Of a stretch of 64,000 nucleotides of DNA, positions 54,391 to 64,000 are shown one piece after another. The stretch's first letter is position 1; the number at the start of each line of letters is the position of its first letter. The notes under the pieces are model-generated. The model was not told where the DNA came from and searched no databases. It saw only the letters and a list, made by a program, of their open reading frames with translations. Source of the DNA: Brasenia schreberi (Eukaryota; Streptophyta; Magnoliopsida; Nymphaeales; Cabombaceae); the NCBI GenBank assembly GCA_036023115.1, contig JAYKKT010000090.1:35359001-35423000 (forward strand), given 5' to 3'. A program made the translations under genes and the position numbers.

Positions 54391-57300
54391 TTGTGTAAAA
54401 TCCTTGCCAGAATACTCAAATCAGATAGTGGGAGGGACTAAAGGAAGACCTTGGAGTAGAACAAATGATGGAAGAGAGAGCTATTTTCACGGATTTTTGC
54501 AAAAGTTTTTTCTAAGGAAAGAGTTTTTTCTCTCTATGTATGTTAATGTGTCTCTTCTTTTCCACTGGAGTAATTTATAATGGTAAAGCTCCATTAGTGT
54601 CCAAACTGATCTTTCCTATCTTATCATTATGGGTTTTTCGTTATCGGCGGTTTGTTATTATTCAAGATGTAATGTACGATGTTTTTAATGAAAAATATTT
54701 TTATTTTTTCCCATAAATATAAATCTCATGAACTTCAAAAAGAAGCCCTCTTTCCAAATTTCACAGTAACAAATGCCTCAAGTGGCCATCCGTTACCACT
54801 GTAACTTACAAGCTTGAATGCGACTTCAGGACATGCGACCATGTTATTATTGTTGAATATATGAATAATTAAAGGAAAAAGAAACAAAAGTTCATTCAAA
54901 ACAGAAACTGTGTAACTACACTTGCTTGAAATAAGAATAAAGAATACAGCAACATTTGGATCCATGGCAGGGAGACAATTTGTGAATTTGGAGACTGCGT
55001 CACTTATCACTGCACCCTTAATTAACACCATCAGTCCTATTTCCTAAAAGGATTTTTGTATGTCCTGAACTCCACAGCATCTCTCGGTGAGTTCCTAACA
55101 CCGCCCAAACGTCACCACCACCACCACCTATGTACTCACACACACACAAGCATCGAGTGTGAAGTTTTTAGCAAAAACTCTAATGAAAGTAATAGCCTGC
55201 AGATGTCTCTAGCCATACCAACCAAAAGGTCCGAAACAACCAAAACCAAGCCACTTTTCATAATTGATAATTGGAGTGGTTACAAAGATTCCTACTTGCC
55301 ATTGAGATCCATGATGTTTGATATTATCATTTTCAGACTCCAAAACTATATTCTATTGTTTCCTTCCAATATTTTTAAGGCCTTCCTTTACCTCGATTCC
55401 AAAACTATATTCTATTGTTTCCTTCCAATATTTTTAAGATCTTCCTTTACCTCTTCGAACCATCCAACAGCACATGACCGCATTTCCAAATGGCCAAACC
55501 ACGTTAAGCATGTCTATCATGAATGAGATCCATTGGTTAATTTCTGAATGGTAGTTATGTTAATCTCCCCAAAATGAGTCCCTGTTATAAGAATAGCTTG
55601 CCTTCTCCTGCATATTGGCAGCCAAAACACCATGAGTACAACCATGAACCACCACTTCATGCAAGGTTAGGGGTGATTTTCCATCATGCATTGTCATCAC
55701 CTGATGATTCGAGACCCGCAAGTCGAGCTGTGAAGTTTCGCTCTGTTACTCGTCATGCACCAAGTTCTCCGTTGGTGGTGAACCGATTTCATATTTGAAA
55801 TGGGACACGTCCAGAATAAATGTCTTTGTTCCAAACAAAGGTCGATCAATTAAGAGTAACGCATACATCAAATAAGTCCGAGTTCATCCACCAGATCTAA
55901 GCTTGTTTATTTTAAGAAGTTTCGATAAGGCAACCCTCATACAAGCTTGAGAAAAAGAATGAAGAAAATTAAGCCTCGTGCTCTCAAACAGAAACTTAAC
56001 CAGTGAACCGGCGATTCTGCACAGACACACTTGTTTTTCGTTTTACAGATACGTAATCTTCAGAGCAAAGGTGCCTGCAAGTACTACCAATTGATCCATC
56101 TTCTCGTCTGCCCTTACCAATAACTATCAGTTCTTTGGTAAATACAAATAGCTTGGCAAGACAATTAAAATGACACGTGATCATCTGCAATCCAGGAAGC
56201 GGAATTAGACATAAGAACGAAAACCCTTACATTACCAAGAGTACTTTACACACTAACTCAACATTGTGAAAGGGAACAAAACAAAATTGTACTGCACAAC
56301 AAGCCTGAATACAAATGCCACGAACATTCTGTCACAGGAACAGCATCCCGACATGGAAACTGAAGACTTGGTAAGGACGAAAGAAGGAAAAAAAGGAACT
56401 AGGGTTGAAAATCGGACTGATGAATTGCTATATTAATTTTTTTTGTCTTTTCTCAATCTCTTGTGGATGGGGGTTTTCAACTTCCAATCCAGAGTTGAAA
56501 CCAGCAGGTATAGGAAGCAAAAGACGTTGAAATAGGAGGTATAAGGATTCCCTTCAAATCAAGCATAAATATTATGCTACCTGAACAAGAGAAGGAACAT
56601 CTCAAGGAGCAACAAGAAGCACAAGCAGCACATGTGAAAACCCACATGAAATGCATCATCACCTCAAAGATAAGTGAGAATGTATCTGAATCTCCTTAAT
56701 GTTTTATCTTTATCTTCCAATGGGAAGGTGAAAGTACGAAGCAAATGAAAAGTGTACAGCTGTCAGCAAAGTATTGTGCTAATAAAAACAGAGACAAGGA
56801 AAGAGGAGATGCAAGGAGAACGAAGGAGATGGTGAAGAGAAAGTAGAAAGGATGAGATCATGGATCTAAAGACATCAATGATCCTTTGCATTGCCTGTAT
56901 AATGTATAGTATCTTCTGGGAGGTTTGGGAGCACGAAGACAATGAACTCTGTTGCAAACCAGGAAATCAACTTTACTGTACGCTCAAATATGGAGAAAAG
57001 AAAAAGCTTCTTCCCCTAGATTCCTAATGTCTTCCTTGTCATATGCGAACTCTCGTCATGTATCTAAATTACTGGATATGGAAAACATGCGTGCATGTGC
57101 AATGCGCACTTATTTTATTTCACTAGCATGTAGAACATGGTTCATTATGTGATTTCAGCAACTCATTAGAAAACGCTTATGATGCTCTGTACACACTAAA
57201 GCTTATCCTTGATACACTATTCTTAGAATGTCAATTCAGTCAAGTACACACTTCATTGCTTTTCCAGAGGAAAAACTTATTGCATTTCCACAAATATTTG

Positions 57301-58209
57301 CCCCCTTTTTTTTTATTATACGATACAATTCTCATTACGCACATTAACTTTGCATATTTAGATCACCTCTGAGCAGTTTAGTCGCTTCCTTCCCAGTTGG
57401 AGACCCAACTTATAAAACGTTAAGGATAACGCCAATAACTAAATTAATTCTTTACAATATCTTCATAAAGCAAGCTAGTTTCTCAAGGTGTTCAAAACAA
57501 ATCCCTAAGTTTCTTAGGGAAATTCTGTGAGTTCTGGATAAAGAATCCTTAAGTAAAATAGAAAAAGAAAGCACTACAAACCATCCAAAATAGCACTCTA
57601 ATTAATCGTACAGAACAAGAAAATATGATCATTGACTTCAAGTAGATGGGGAACTACCATGTTACAGTTGGCAAATCTATGGTTAACAAGGAACCACCAT
57701 ACAACCAAATATTATCATTCTTTAGGGAAACAAAAGACGAAAACAAAGATGAGGATGAGTCGATGACTTATGAGAATATAAGCAAAAAAGTTAAAGATGA
57801 ATACAACAGAAAACAGAGAAACAGAACCATCACAAAAGCAACAGCTAAAACTTCCACTCATAATAGAATCATGATGAGAGGATCAATAAAAGCTACTAGT
57901 CACATATTTGCACACATGTAACACATGCACAGAACACAAAAACATGCCGAAGAAACAAAATTGCCTACAGATTTCAAATAGAAACGGGTTATCCAGAAGA
58001 GTTTATTTTAATAAGCAGCATCTCTTTGACAGCACTTTTCACATCCCATTGTTAATTATGTTATAATACACTTGACAATAAAGGCAAACAACAGAAAAGA
58101 GGATTTTGAGAAAAGATATTCATAATATGGTAAAATTGTGCAATATAAAAAACAAGGGGAAATAAAAACATCAAGATGATCTAACTGACTAACAAACCTG
58201 AGATGCCTT
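54391..58209. other. Intergenic stretch before the solo LTR
   Basis: No gene recognised. It contains a 59-bp tandem repeat (55340-55454). Frames at 54735-55031, 55056-55526 and 57646-57921 match nothing I know. A downstream exon of the F-box gene could lie here but was not recognised. Confidence 0.45.
55340..55454. repeat. 59-bp tandem repeat, two copies
   Basis: CCAAAACTATATTCTATTG begins each copy, at 55340 and 55399; the two copies are nearly identical. Confidence 0.9.
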
Positions 58210-58591
58210 TGTTATAGTATAGATGTAATAGGAGACGGGCCACTAGGGCCCATTGGTCTTTGACTAACTGGCCCGGCCGCTAGGGCCAGGGCCACTTAGA
58301 TATACTGGCCTCAACTAGCCATTGGGGGATGATCTCTTGTATCTCTTCTTCAATTGCTGCTGTAAATTCCTTCTCAGTAGCTTTATAAATAGAGCATTCT
58401 CCTACAACAATAATATGTTGTTTTGCAGCACTTTGGTTATTTGTTTTGACTCCTTGAGTGTTTGTTATTTGACTTAATTTGTATATTGAAACACCAAGCA
58501 TTCGGTGGATTAGTCTCTTGTCAATTCTTCGATTGTGTGATTGGCGATTGGCTAGGATTCCTCAAGTGAATTGAAGAATTGTTTAATTACA
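58210..58591 (+). mobile_element. Solo LTR, copia 1-related
   Basis: 382 bp from TGTTATAGTATAG to TTTAATTACA, flanked by the perfect 5-bp duplication GCCTT (58205-58209 and 58592-58596). It shares the plan of the copia 1 LTR: a TAATAGG...GGGCC-rich start, AACTAGCCATTGGGGG and TTTATAAATAGAGC. It was left by recombination between LTRs. It lies within 200 bp of the F-box gene end. Confidence 0.88.
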
Positions 58592-58775
58592 GCCTTGTCA
58601 CCTCCAGATCAATTAAGGAAGTTGGAGATCGTAACAAGCGAAAGGAATTGGCATTATAAACATTTTAACATACAAGGTGCAAGACAAATAATGTGATCTT
58701 GGCACCAATGAGTACACAATTTACAGTGTAACTTTGAGGAGCAAGTTTCACCAAAACGTTGAAAAACTAAGCCAG

Positions 58776-60839
58776 TTAAAACATTACATCTAATAGGGAA
58801 GGACAAAAGTTAAAATGATGATACCTTGGAAATGATAAAGTATGTGTGCCTGCAAAGCCGACAAACACATTTGAATAAGACTTTGTTAAGTACGCAAAGT
58901 TGGCAACAGGGGGTAAGGCAGCTACCCTTTCACCCCTTCCTAAGAGCGTTTGCAAGTTTAACCTTTGTAATGTCAACACAGCCCTTGTCTCTCTCCAAAC
59001 AAATGCAAGAAGCCCCGTTTGCAAAACAAACAAAGCTCCAGGTTTGGATCCAGGGTATCTGAAGCCATAGCCATTTGCAATACCCTCCCCATGATAAGCA
59101 TGTTCAACTACTATGGGTAGGGATTCCCCATCTGTGTCCCATGGAAATGGATCTGATGATGGTTCGCTCATGTTCACAATAAACATTGCCGAACCATTTG
59201 GATGAAGAACATAATGAGTTCCCTCCAATATCTTAGTTGCAATAAGAAGTTTCCCCTCCTCAGATTCTTCATAAGAGAGCAAAAGGAAAAATAGGGCCTT
59301 CCCAGGCTTGTCTTCTGCAGGACATCCAGGTGGCCAGCCAAATGTTCCACCCCATAGACCTGCATATTCTTGAACTGCCACAGGAAGTGGTTGAGGTAAT
59401 TTATACAGTGCAAATCTGTTCTCATTCATGATTGGCCATGCATGATATGTAGAGAGCCTCAGTGTCGACGCGTGCAGACTGAGTCCTATAGAACTTCCCA
59501 GTCTCAAGAATTCATAAAGCTGCACCTTTTTACTCTCACTGCTGGAGGAACCACGTCTCATGTTAGTGCCGCCATTATTATTGCCAGTAGCCTTTCCGAT
59601 GATCTGTTTGAAACCATTTTTGAAGTACCCAGCAATGCTTCTTCTCTTGATGTTATGTGAAATCTCCTTCTCATCAAAAGACAAGTGGCGACTGATTGAG
59701 CAGCTACTACTACTCCTAACCTTATGCCCTTTAGTGCAGTCAATACCTGATCTCTCCCACGAAGCCTTCAACAAACCAGCAGCATCACACCAATTTCTTG
59801 AACCTGAATTCAGTTGAGCAGCTCCCATGCCTGAAGCTGAAGCAGTTTGCCCTTCAGTACATTTCCCAAATCTATACATCTCGATAAGCAATAACCTGCG
59901 CTGAGATAACAGAACAAAATCGTCCTTAATCGCTCCTTTCTCCACTGGAAATTCATCTTCCATGGCTGATGCATCTTTTGACCGGGGGAACAGAGGATCA
60001 TTTGCACTTGCAGGCATTTCCAGGCGGATATGATCCGCAACGAGCTCCAATAGTTTGCGCCGATCTCCAAAAGCCAGTCTGCTAAAAGGTACCAAATCAT
60101 TCACCTCTTCTCTACAGGAACTTGAACCAATTCCTTCCGATCTACAAATTTTTCTTGACATATAGAGATCATCAACATTAGGCCCTGCATTAGTTACCAC
60201 AATTCTTTGAGGCTCTGCTTCCAGCAAAAGAGCATTGCACTGTTGGTCAATCCCCTTCAGTGAACCAGGGTAGCAATAGTCCCTGTCCCTCTCCCTTCCG
60301 TGAAGAAAGAAGAGAGGCGAGCCATCCAAATCGCCAACAATTTCAAAAACCGGTGCCCACAACAAGGGGCCATCAAACCCAAGCGGGCCAAGCTCTTGAG
60401 GTATTATTCTACAACCTACAACAGACATGAATCCCCACATCACATACACTACATTGCCTAGCTCAGGGTTCTGGTGAACCCAAATTCCAATCAACGGATT
60501 TACTTTAACAAGGAATTTACAGAGCGCCTTATAGGAATCGACCACCTTCCTCCACGATACCAAATCTTGAGTATCAATCAACCCTAATTTCTCGCATTGC
60601 ATGAACCAAACCTTATCGGAGGCAGCCAATCCGTTCAGACTCCGGCAACAAAGGCTCAAATTACAGAGATCGATAGGATTCAGAGACAATGAAACATGGG
60701 CGAGAACGTCATCCGGAAGAGATAAAAGCAATCTCGATCCGCAACTCAAGCTGGGATCGGCCCCATGACAGTCCAAAACCCTTCCGAAGTTCAGATGCAT
60801 AGCTGCAGAAGACGAGCTTTCTGGAAATATGCAGTCCAT
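58776..60839 (-). CDS. F-box protein, At5g39450-like
   Basis: 687-residue open frame starting MDCIFPESSSSAAMHLNF. The F-box lies at about residues 38-87 (LLLSLPDDVLAHVSLSLNPI, LCNLSLCCRSLNGLAASDKV). The large C-terminal part, with VKVNPLIGIWVHQNPELGNV, CRIIPQELGPLGFDGP and PPVANFAYLTKSYSNVFVGF, matches the plant family of At5g39450. F-box proteins are substrate receptors of SCF ubiquitin ligases; the substrate of this one is not evident. Low-complexity Ser and Asn segments occur in the middle. The family similarity ends at LSFPR, exactly where a possible donor (CCAAG then GTATCA, at 58825/58824) lies, so the last ten or so residues before the stop at 58776 may be intron and a short last exon may lie to the left. 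Confidence 0.88.
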   Translation of the reverse strand: MDCIFPESSSSAAMHLNFGRVLDCHGADPSLSCGSRLLLSLPDDVLAHVSLSLNPIDLCNLSLCCRSLNGLAASDKVWFMQCEKLGLIDTQDLVSWRKVVDSYKALCKFLVKVNPLIGIWVHQNPELGNVVYVMWGFMSVVGCRIIPQELGPLGFDGPLLWAPVFEIVGDLDGSPLFFLHGRERDRDYCYPGSLKGIDQQCNALLLEAEPQRIVVTNAGPNVDDLYMSRKICRSEGIGSSSCREEVNDLVPFSRLAFGDRRKLLELVADHIRLEMPASANDPLFPRSKDASAMEDEFPVEKGAIKDDFVLLSQRRLLLIEMYRFGKCTEGQTASASGMGAAQLNSGSRNWCDAAGLLKASWERSGIDCTKGHKVRSSSSCSISRHLSFDEKEISHNIKRRSIAGYFKNGFKQIIGKATGNNNGGTNMRRGSSSSESKKVQLYEFLRLGSSIGLSLHASTLRLSTYHAWPIMNENRFALYKLPQPLPVAVQEYAGLWGGTFGWPPGCPAEDKPGKALFFLLLSYEESEEGKLLIATKILEGTHYVLHPNGSAMFIVNMSEPSSDPFPWDTDGESLPIVVEHAYHGEGIANGYGFRYPGSKPGALFVLQTGLLAFVWRETRAVLTLQRLNLQTLLGRGERVAALPPVANFAYLTKSYSNVFVGFAGTHTLSFPRYHHFNFCPSLLDVMF

Positions 60840-61460
60840 AATTCACATCTGAATCGAACTTCAAGCAAATAAAGACGCAGAATTTCGAATATCCATTTCC
60901 TGGAGAACAGTGGATTTTCTAGACCTTATTACCATCGGCAACCAAATCCCTAGAAAATTCTAGTTTTTAGCCCACAATTTCAGCATAAGATTCTGAAACA
61001 AGTGTTTCTAGAGCTACCAATCTCAAAATTTGCGATCTCGATTTGTAAACTAGCACCTCAAAATCAATGATCTATAGCAACCAGTCGTCAAACTCTGGAA
61101 GCTTGATGAATCCGAACCATCAAAATCCTCCAGAACGAGAATAAAACAATGAATCAAGAAATTAACACCCTCACCGTCATAAATTGATCATCAAGCAGAT
61201 CGATATCAAGACAAACGCACGTCACGACGACGAAGACCAAAATGAATTGCATCTAGCGGAAGGCACGAACCTGGTTTTCTCGCATGCTTGGGATTGTATC
61301 CTGTGTATTCAATCTTAGTCCTTGGAGAACAAACTGGGTCATCTCTCTCTCTCTCTCTCTCGTCAGCAAAATATTCTGCTCTCGTGTAGGCAGAAGTTCG
61401 CTTCCACCGTCGATATGGGCAGGAATGATCTTCTTTCATTATGGCCCTCTATACTTTCTT
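60840..61460 (-). promoter_or_regulatory. F-box gene 5' leader and promoter region
   Basis: No other gene. It contains a CT tract at 61342-61361, which is GA-rich on the transcribed strand like the F3H leader. No clear TATA box. Boundaries are estimated. Confidence 0.4.
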
Positions 61461-61904
61461 AAATTACGTAAAGGTCGCCATCAACGATATCAATTCGATT
61501 GTGCAACAATCGTTATCGAATCACAAAAGTCAAGGTCTTCGAAATTCCGAATTAGTACCTGACTCAATCAGGCACCTTAAAAGTGCGTCATTTCCCCACA
61601 GGTTCTTTTTTTTTTTCAAAGGCAAGTGGATTGGGCAGACTCGCTCATCAAATTTATTATTACCGACCAAAAATTCTGTTAGTTCGGCTGCATGCCGTCG
61701 ACTCACGATGAGTTAATTTCTATTCGGATAGTGATAAGCAACTCGAGATAAACATGAACGAGGAATGATCGGTTGAGCTCAGCCTGCATTAGCTCATTCC
61801 GTTACGCATATCGACTTTTTATTTAAATATATGTGCTAGGAAATATACTTAAATTAATATTACAAGAAAAATATATGAAATATTTCTACTCAAACTAATG
61901 ATAT

Positions 61905-61972
61905 CCGTAAAGGTCACGAGTTCAATTCCCTAGGTGTGCATACTGGCTTCAACCTCCCCACTTCAGTAAAAA
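61905..61972 (+). mobile_element. SINE family 2 remnant
   Basis: B box GGTCACGAGTTCAATTCCC, then AGGTGTGCATACTGG, CTTCAACCTCCCC and an A-rich end. The 5' part is decayed. Confidence 0.6.
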
Positions 61973-62094
61973 ATATATATGTGCGTGAAAATAGTTGCAT
62001 AAATTTTAACAAGCGGCTTGTGTTCTAGCTCGTCTAACTCGACTGTTGTTTCGTCATGTTTGGCTCAAACAAGCTAACCTTTTCTCTTTCTTTC

Positions 62095-62165
62095 TTGGGT
62101 TAAGAAGAACCCTACCAGATGTACACCCGGGTATTGAACTCCTGACCTTTTATCACTGAGTGAAT
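62095..62165 (-). mobile_element. SINE family 2 copy
   Basis: The reverse strand reads AAAGGTCAGGAGTTCAATAC, then CCGGGTGTACATCTGGTAGG. It is nearly identical in its core to the copy at 62255, about 150 bp away, so the two may be a local duplication. Confidence 0.65.
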
Positions 62166-62254
62166 ACAATCTCGTCTAACTCAACTGGTGCGTCGTCATG
62201 TTTGGCTTGGTTAGCTCAAACAAGCAAACGTTTTCTTATATATATAAGAAAATG

Positions 62255-62350
62255 GGGTTAAGAAGACCCTACCAGATGCACTCCCGGGTACTGAACTCCT
62301 GACCTTTTATCACAGAGTGCAGCCCTCTAGCCAGTCAGCCACGTCCCCAC
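62255..62350 (-). mobile_element. SINE family 2 copy
   Basis: The reverse strand reads GTGGCTGACTGGCTAGAGGG (A-box region), AAAGGTCAGGAGTTCAGTAC (B box) and GAGTGCATCTGGTAGGGTC, then a TA-rich end. Confidence 0.7.
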
Positions 62351-62507
62351 AAGCTAACAAATTGAAATTGAACAAATCTTAAGTTGATGAACCAACTATG
62401 AACAACATGTGCCACTTTGTTCAGCTCGTTTAGCAACCTAAGTTGACTCGCTTCGAATCTACCTCCACCAGGCTTTGCTCTTTTTCATGGTCTAAGATTT
62501 GAATGTG

Positions 62508-62575
62508 ATGGGAAACAAAGAATTCATGTAGTCGACCCCGTCTAGTATGGAAAAAGGCATAGTTGTTGTTATTGT
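62508..62575 (+). mobile_element. RTE LINE 3' tail fragment
   Basis: GGGAAACAAAGAATTCATG, GTCGACCCCGTCTAGTATGG and GCATAGTTGTTGTTATTG: the last 65 or so bases of the RTE family. The sequence GATTTGAATGTGATGG occurs on both sides (62500 and 62578), a likely target duplication. Confidence 0.78.
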
Positions 62576-63219
62576 ACGATTTGAATGTGATGGGCTCGTA
62601 ATTGAGCCGAACAAATTGAACTATTCATTGCTTGCATCATTTTCTATACGAACAAGCTGAGCTAAGTGTTAGCCGAACAACCTTTATTCGAACAAGTTTA
62701 TGAACAGCTCGTCATCCTTTTACTAGCCGAGCCGAGCCGAATCAGGTAGAGAGAGGGACGTTTTATTTAAATACCTTAAATAAATGACCCTTCGTTTACC
62801 CTAAAGTCTTTCTTTGTGGAAAAGTTAGACAAAAGATGGCCATTCATTTGCCTTTGCATATTCTACAACAATTGCCTTGCGGGCATGGTTTAGGCAAAAC
62901 TTCCAAAAAATGCCATTTAACGAAACGGAGTTGAACAGACTATGTTCATATTGAGCTCAGATTGCTTGGTTTAACGCAAGTTGAACTGCTGAGACAACTA
63001 TGAGTGGCTTGGTTCATTTACCAAAGTTCGTCGAACCACTCATCCCCAGAGAAAAGAGATTGACTAGCCTTTCATATTATTTGATCAAAACCAAGTTCAA
63101 GAATGCACACATAAATAGTCTTTGTTTAGAACATTCGAAAGAAATCAATGTAATTATTTCTACCAAGTATTGGAAAGAAACTCAAAATCACCAAAAATAG
63201 TAACAAGTGTCTCTCTCTC

Positions 63220-63220
<1 letters not shown>

Positions 63221-63256
<36 letters not shown>
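63221..63256. repeat. (TA)n microsatellite
   Basis: A TA run preceded by a short CT run. Confidence 0.93.
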
Positions 63257-63258
<2 letters not shown>

Positions 63259-63347
63259 AAGGAAGCACATACGGATGCAAGAAATGGTAGAGCAGAAGTG
63301 AAAGATAAGCAAATGGTAAGGAAATTACGCCCAAGTCCTTCTATTCC

Positions 63348-63489
63348 AGAATGATGCAATGTTAGAGATGAGTTCCACATGGTTTAATTTCCGGGCTGGC
63401 ATGATTTTTTTGGTCACGATGGGAACAGCTTTAAAAAATAAAAAGAAAAGAAAGGGATGTGGGACTCATCTCTAGCATTGCATCATTCT
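63348..63489. repeat. 33-bp inverted repeat
   Basis: The arm 63348-63380 (AGAATGATGCAATGTTAGAG and following) is the reverse complement of 63457-63489 with two mismatches; the spacer is 76 bases. A further partial copy of the arm end (GCATGTGGGACTC) follows at 63491. Confidence 0.88.
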
Positions 63490-63688
63490 AGCATGTGGGA
63501 CTCTTCGTCATATTTTGGTTACAAGGCAAACATCTGCAGCATGACACTTTTCTCAGTAACTCCATTGCCACGGACTTGAATGAAAGCAATCTCTCAAGGC
63601 ACAAATTATGAGTACAGATGATTTTAGTGATAAGAGCCAATATAAATGACTGTTGAATAGAGCATCCGTGAATCAGTCAAGTTTTCAA

Positions 63689-64000
63689 CAGTTTCTTTTC
63701 TCTGTGGACAATGTTACTCTGAAGATCCCTGTTTCGAACTTCAGCCAAGTTTTCAACAGCAATTTCTTGTGCAGTCTATCGACGAGGTTCATATTTTAAT
63801 TGGCGTCCATATTGTTGATCCGCTCACCTGTGCAGAACGAACTTCATCATTTATGTGGTATTGGAATTCTTGTGCACATGTCAGCAGTTTCTTTTCTCTG
63901 TGGACAATGTTACTCTGAAGATCCCTGTTTCGACTTCAGTCAAGTTTTCAACAGCAATTTCTTGTGCAGTCTATCGACGAGGTTCATATTTTAATTGGCG
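63689..64000. repeat. 196-bp tandem repeat, cut by the window end
   Basis: The block beginning CAGTTTCTTTTCTCTGTGG recurs 196 bases later (about 63885) with few differences and runs to the window end. At least two units are present; more may follow. Confidence 0.9.

Larger units (their letters stand above)
61461..63220. other. Intergenic stretch with SINE and RTE scraps
   Basis: No gene recognised. It holds three SINE copies (61905, 62095, 62255) and an RTE tail scrap (62508). The remaining sequence is unassigned. Confidence 0.5.

Noticed and set aside
55056..55526. A 156-residue protein with a His run
   Set aside because: It contains the 59-bp tandem repeat and low-complexity sequence; no domain is visible.
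57646..57921. A 91-residue charged protein
   Set aside because: AT-rich composition with no recognisable domain; probably chance.
1..64000. CRISPR arrays, operons or bacterial defence systems
   Set aside because: Introns, LTR retrotransposons and plant gene families show this is plant nuclear DNA; no spaced short repeats of CRISPR type are present.

Overview
The window is nuclear DNA from a flowering plant. It has GT-AG introns, plant gene families (plant topoisomerase 3-alpha, a flavanone 3-hydroxylase-type dioxygenase, an At5g39450-type F-box protein, a TCHQD-class glutathione transferase exon), Ty1/copia and plant RTE-type LINE retrotransposons, tRNA-derived SINEs, and hAT-like and CACTA-like transposon ends. 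The species cannot be read from the sequence.

Positions 1-37.9 kb are dominated by one gene on the minus strand, DNA topoisomerase 3-alpha (TOP3A). Thirteen exons (94 codons in exon 1, about 552 codons in total) run from the start at 37726 down to 2355; the remaining 3' exons lie beyond the left edge. The reading frame closes across all twelve introns. Two introns are greatly swollen by transposons. Intron 10 (11.2 kb) holds a copia element, a truncated RTE, a nearly intact RTE LINE (10864-14133), a decayed RTE and a 197-bp head-plus-tail RTE derivative. Intron 8 (15.0 kb) holds an RTE split by a copia element (19727-24700) and a hAT-like non-autonomous element split by a full-length RTE (27328-30579). 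A small hAT-type MITE sits in intron 7 and RTE remnants sit in intron 1.

From 37.9 to 43.3 kb lie an RTE remnant and a broken hAT transposase just upstream of TOP3A, then one isolated exon 1 of a TCHQD-type glutathione transferase on the plus strand with no second exon in the window. From 43.3 to 46.8 kb is a two-exon flavanone 3-hydroxylase (F3H) on the minus strand, with a 2.4-kb intron carrying two SINEs, a GA-repeat leader and a TATA box. From 47 to 58 kb there is no recognised intact gene: SINE copies, a CACTA-like end, a copia RNase H remnant, short tandem repeats and a solo LTR with a perfect 5-bp target duplication. From 58.8 to 60.8 kb is an F-box protein gene on the minus strand. 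The last 3 kb hold more SINE copies, an inverted repeat and a 196-bp tandem repeat cut by the window edge.

The genes do not form a pathway: TOP3A acts in recombination-intermediate dissolution, F3H in flavonoid synthesis, and the F-box protein presumably in an SCF ubiquitin ligase. I see no new gene system. The most interesting material is the biology of the RTE LINE family: three predicted hairpins in its 5' head, a deleted derivative keeping only head and tail with a 19-bp target duplication, and complementary head and tail segments flanking the deletion junction.
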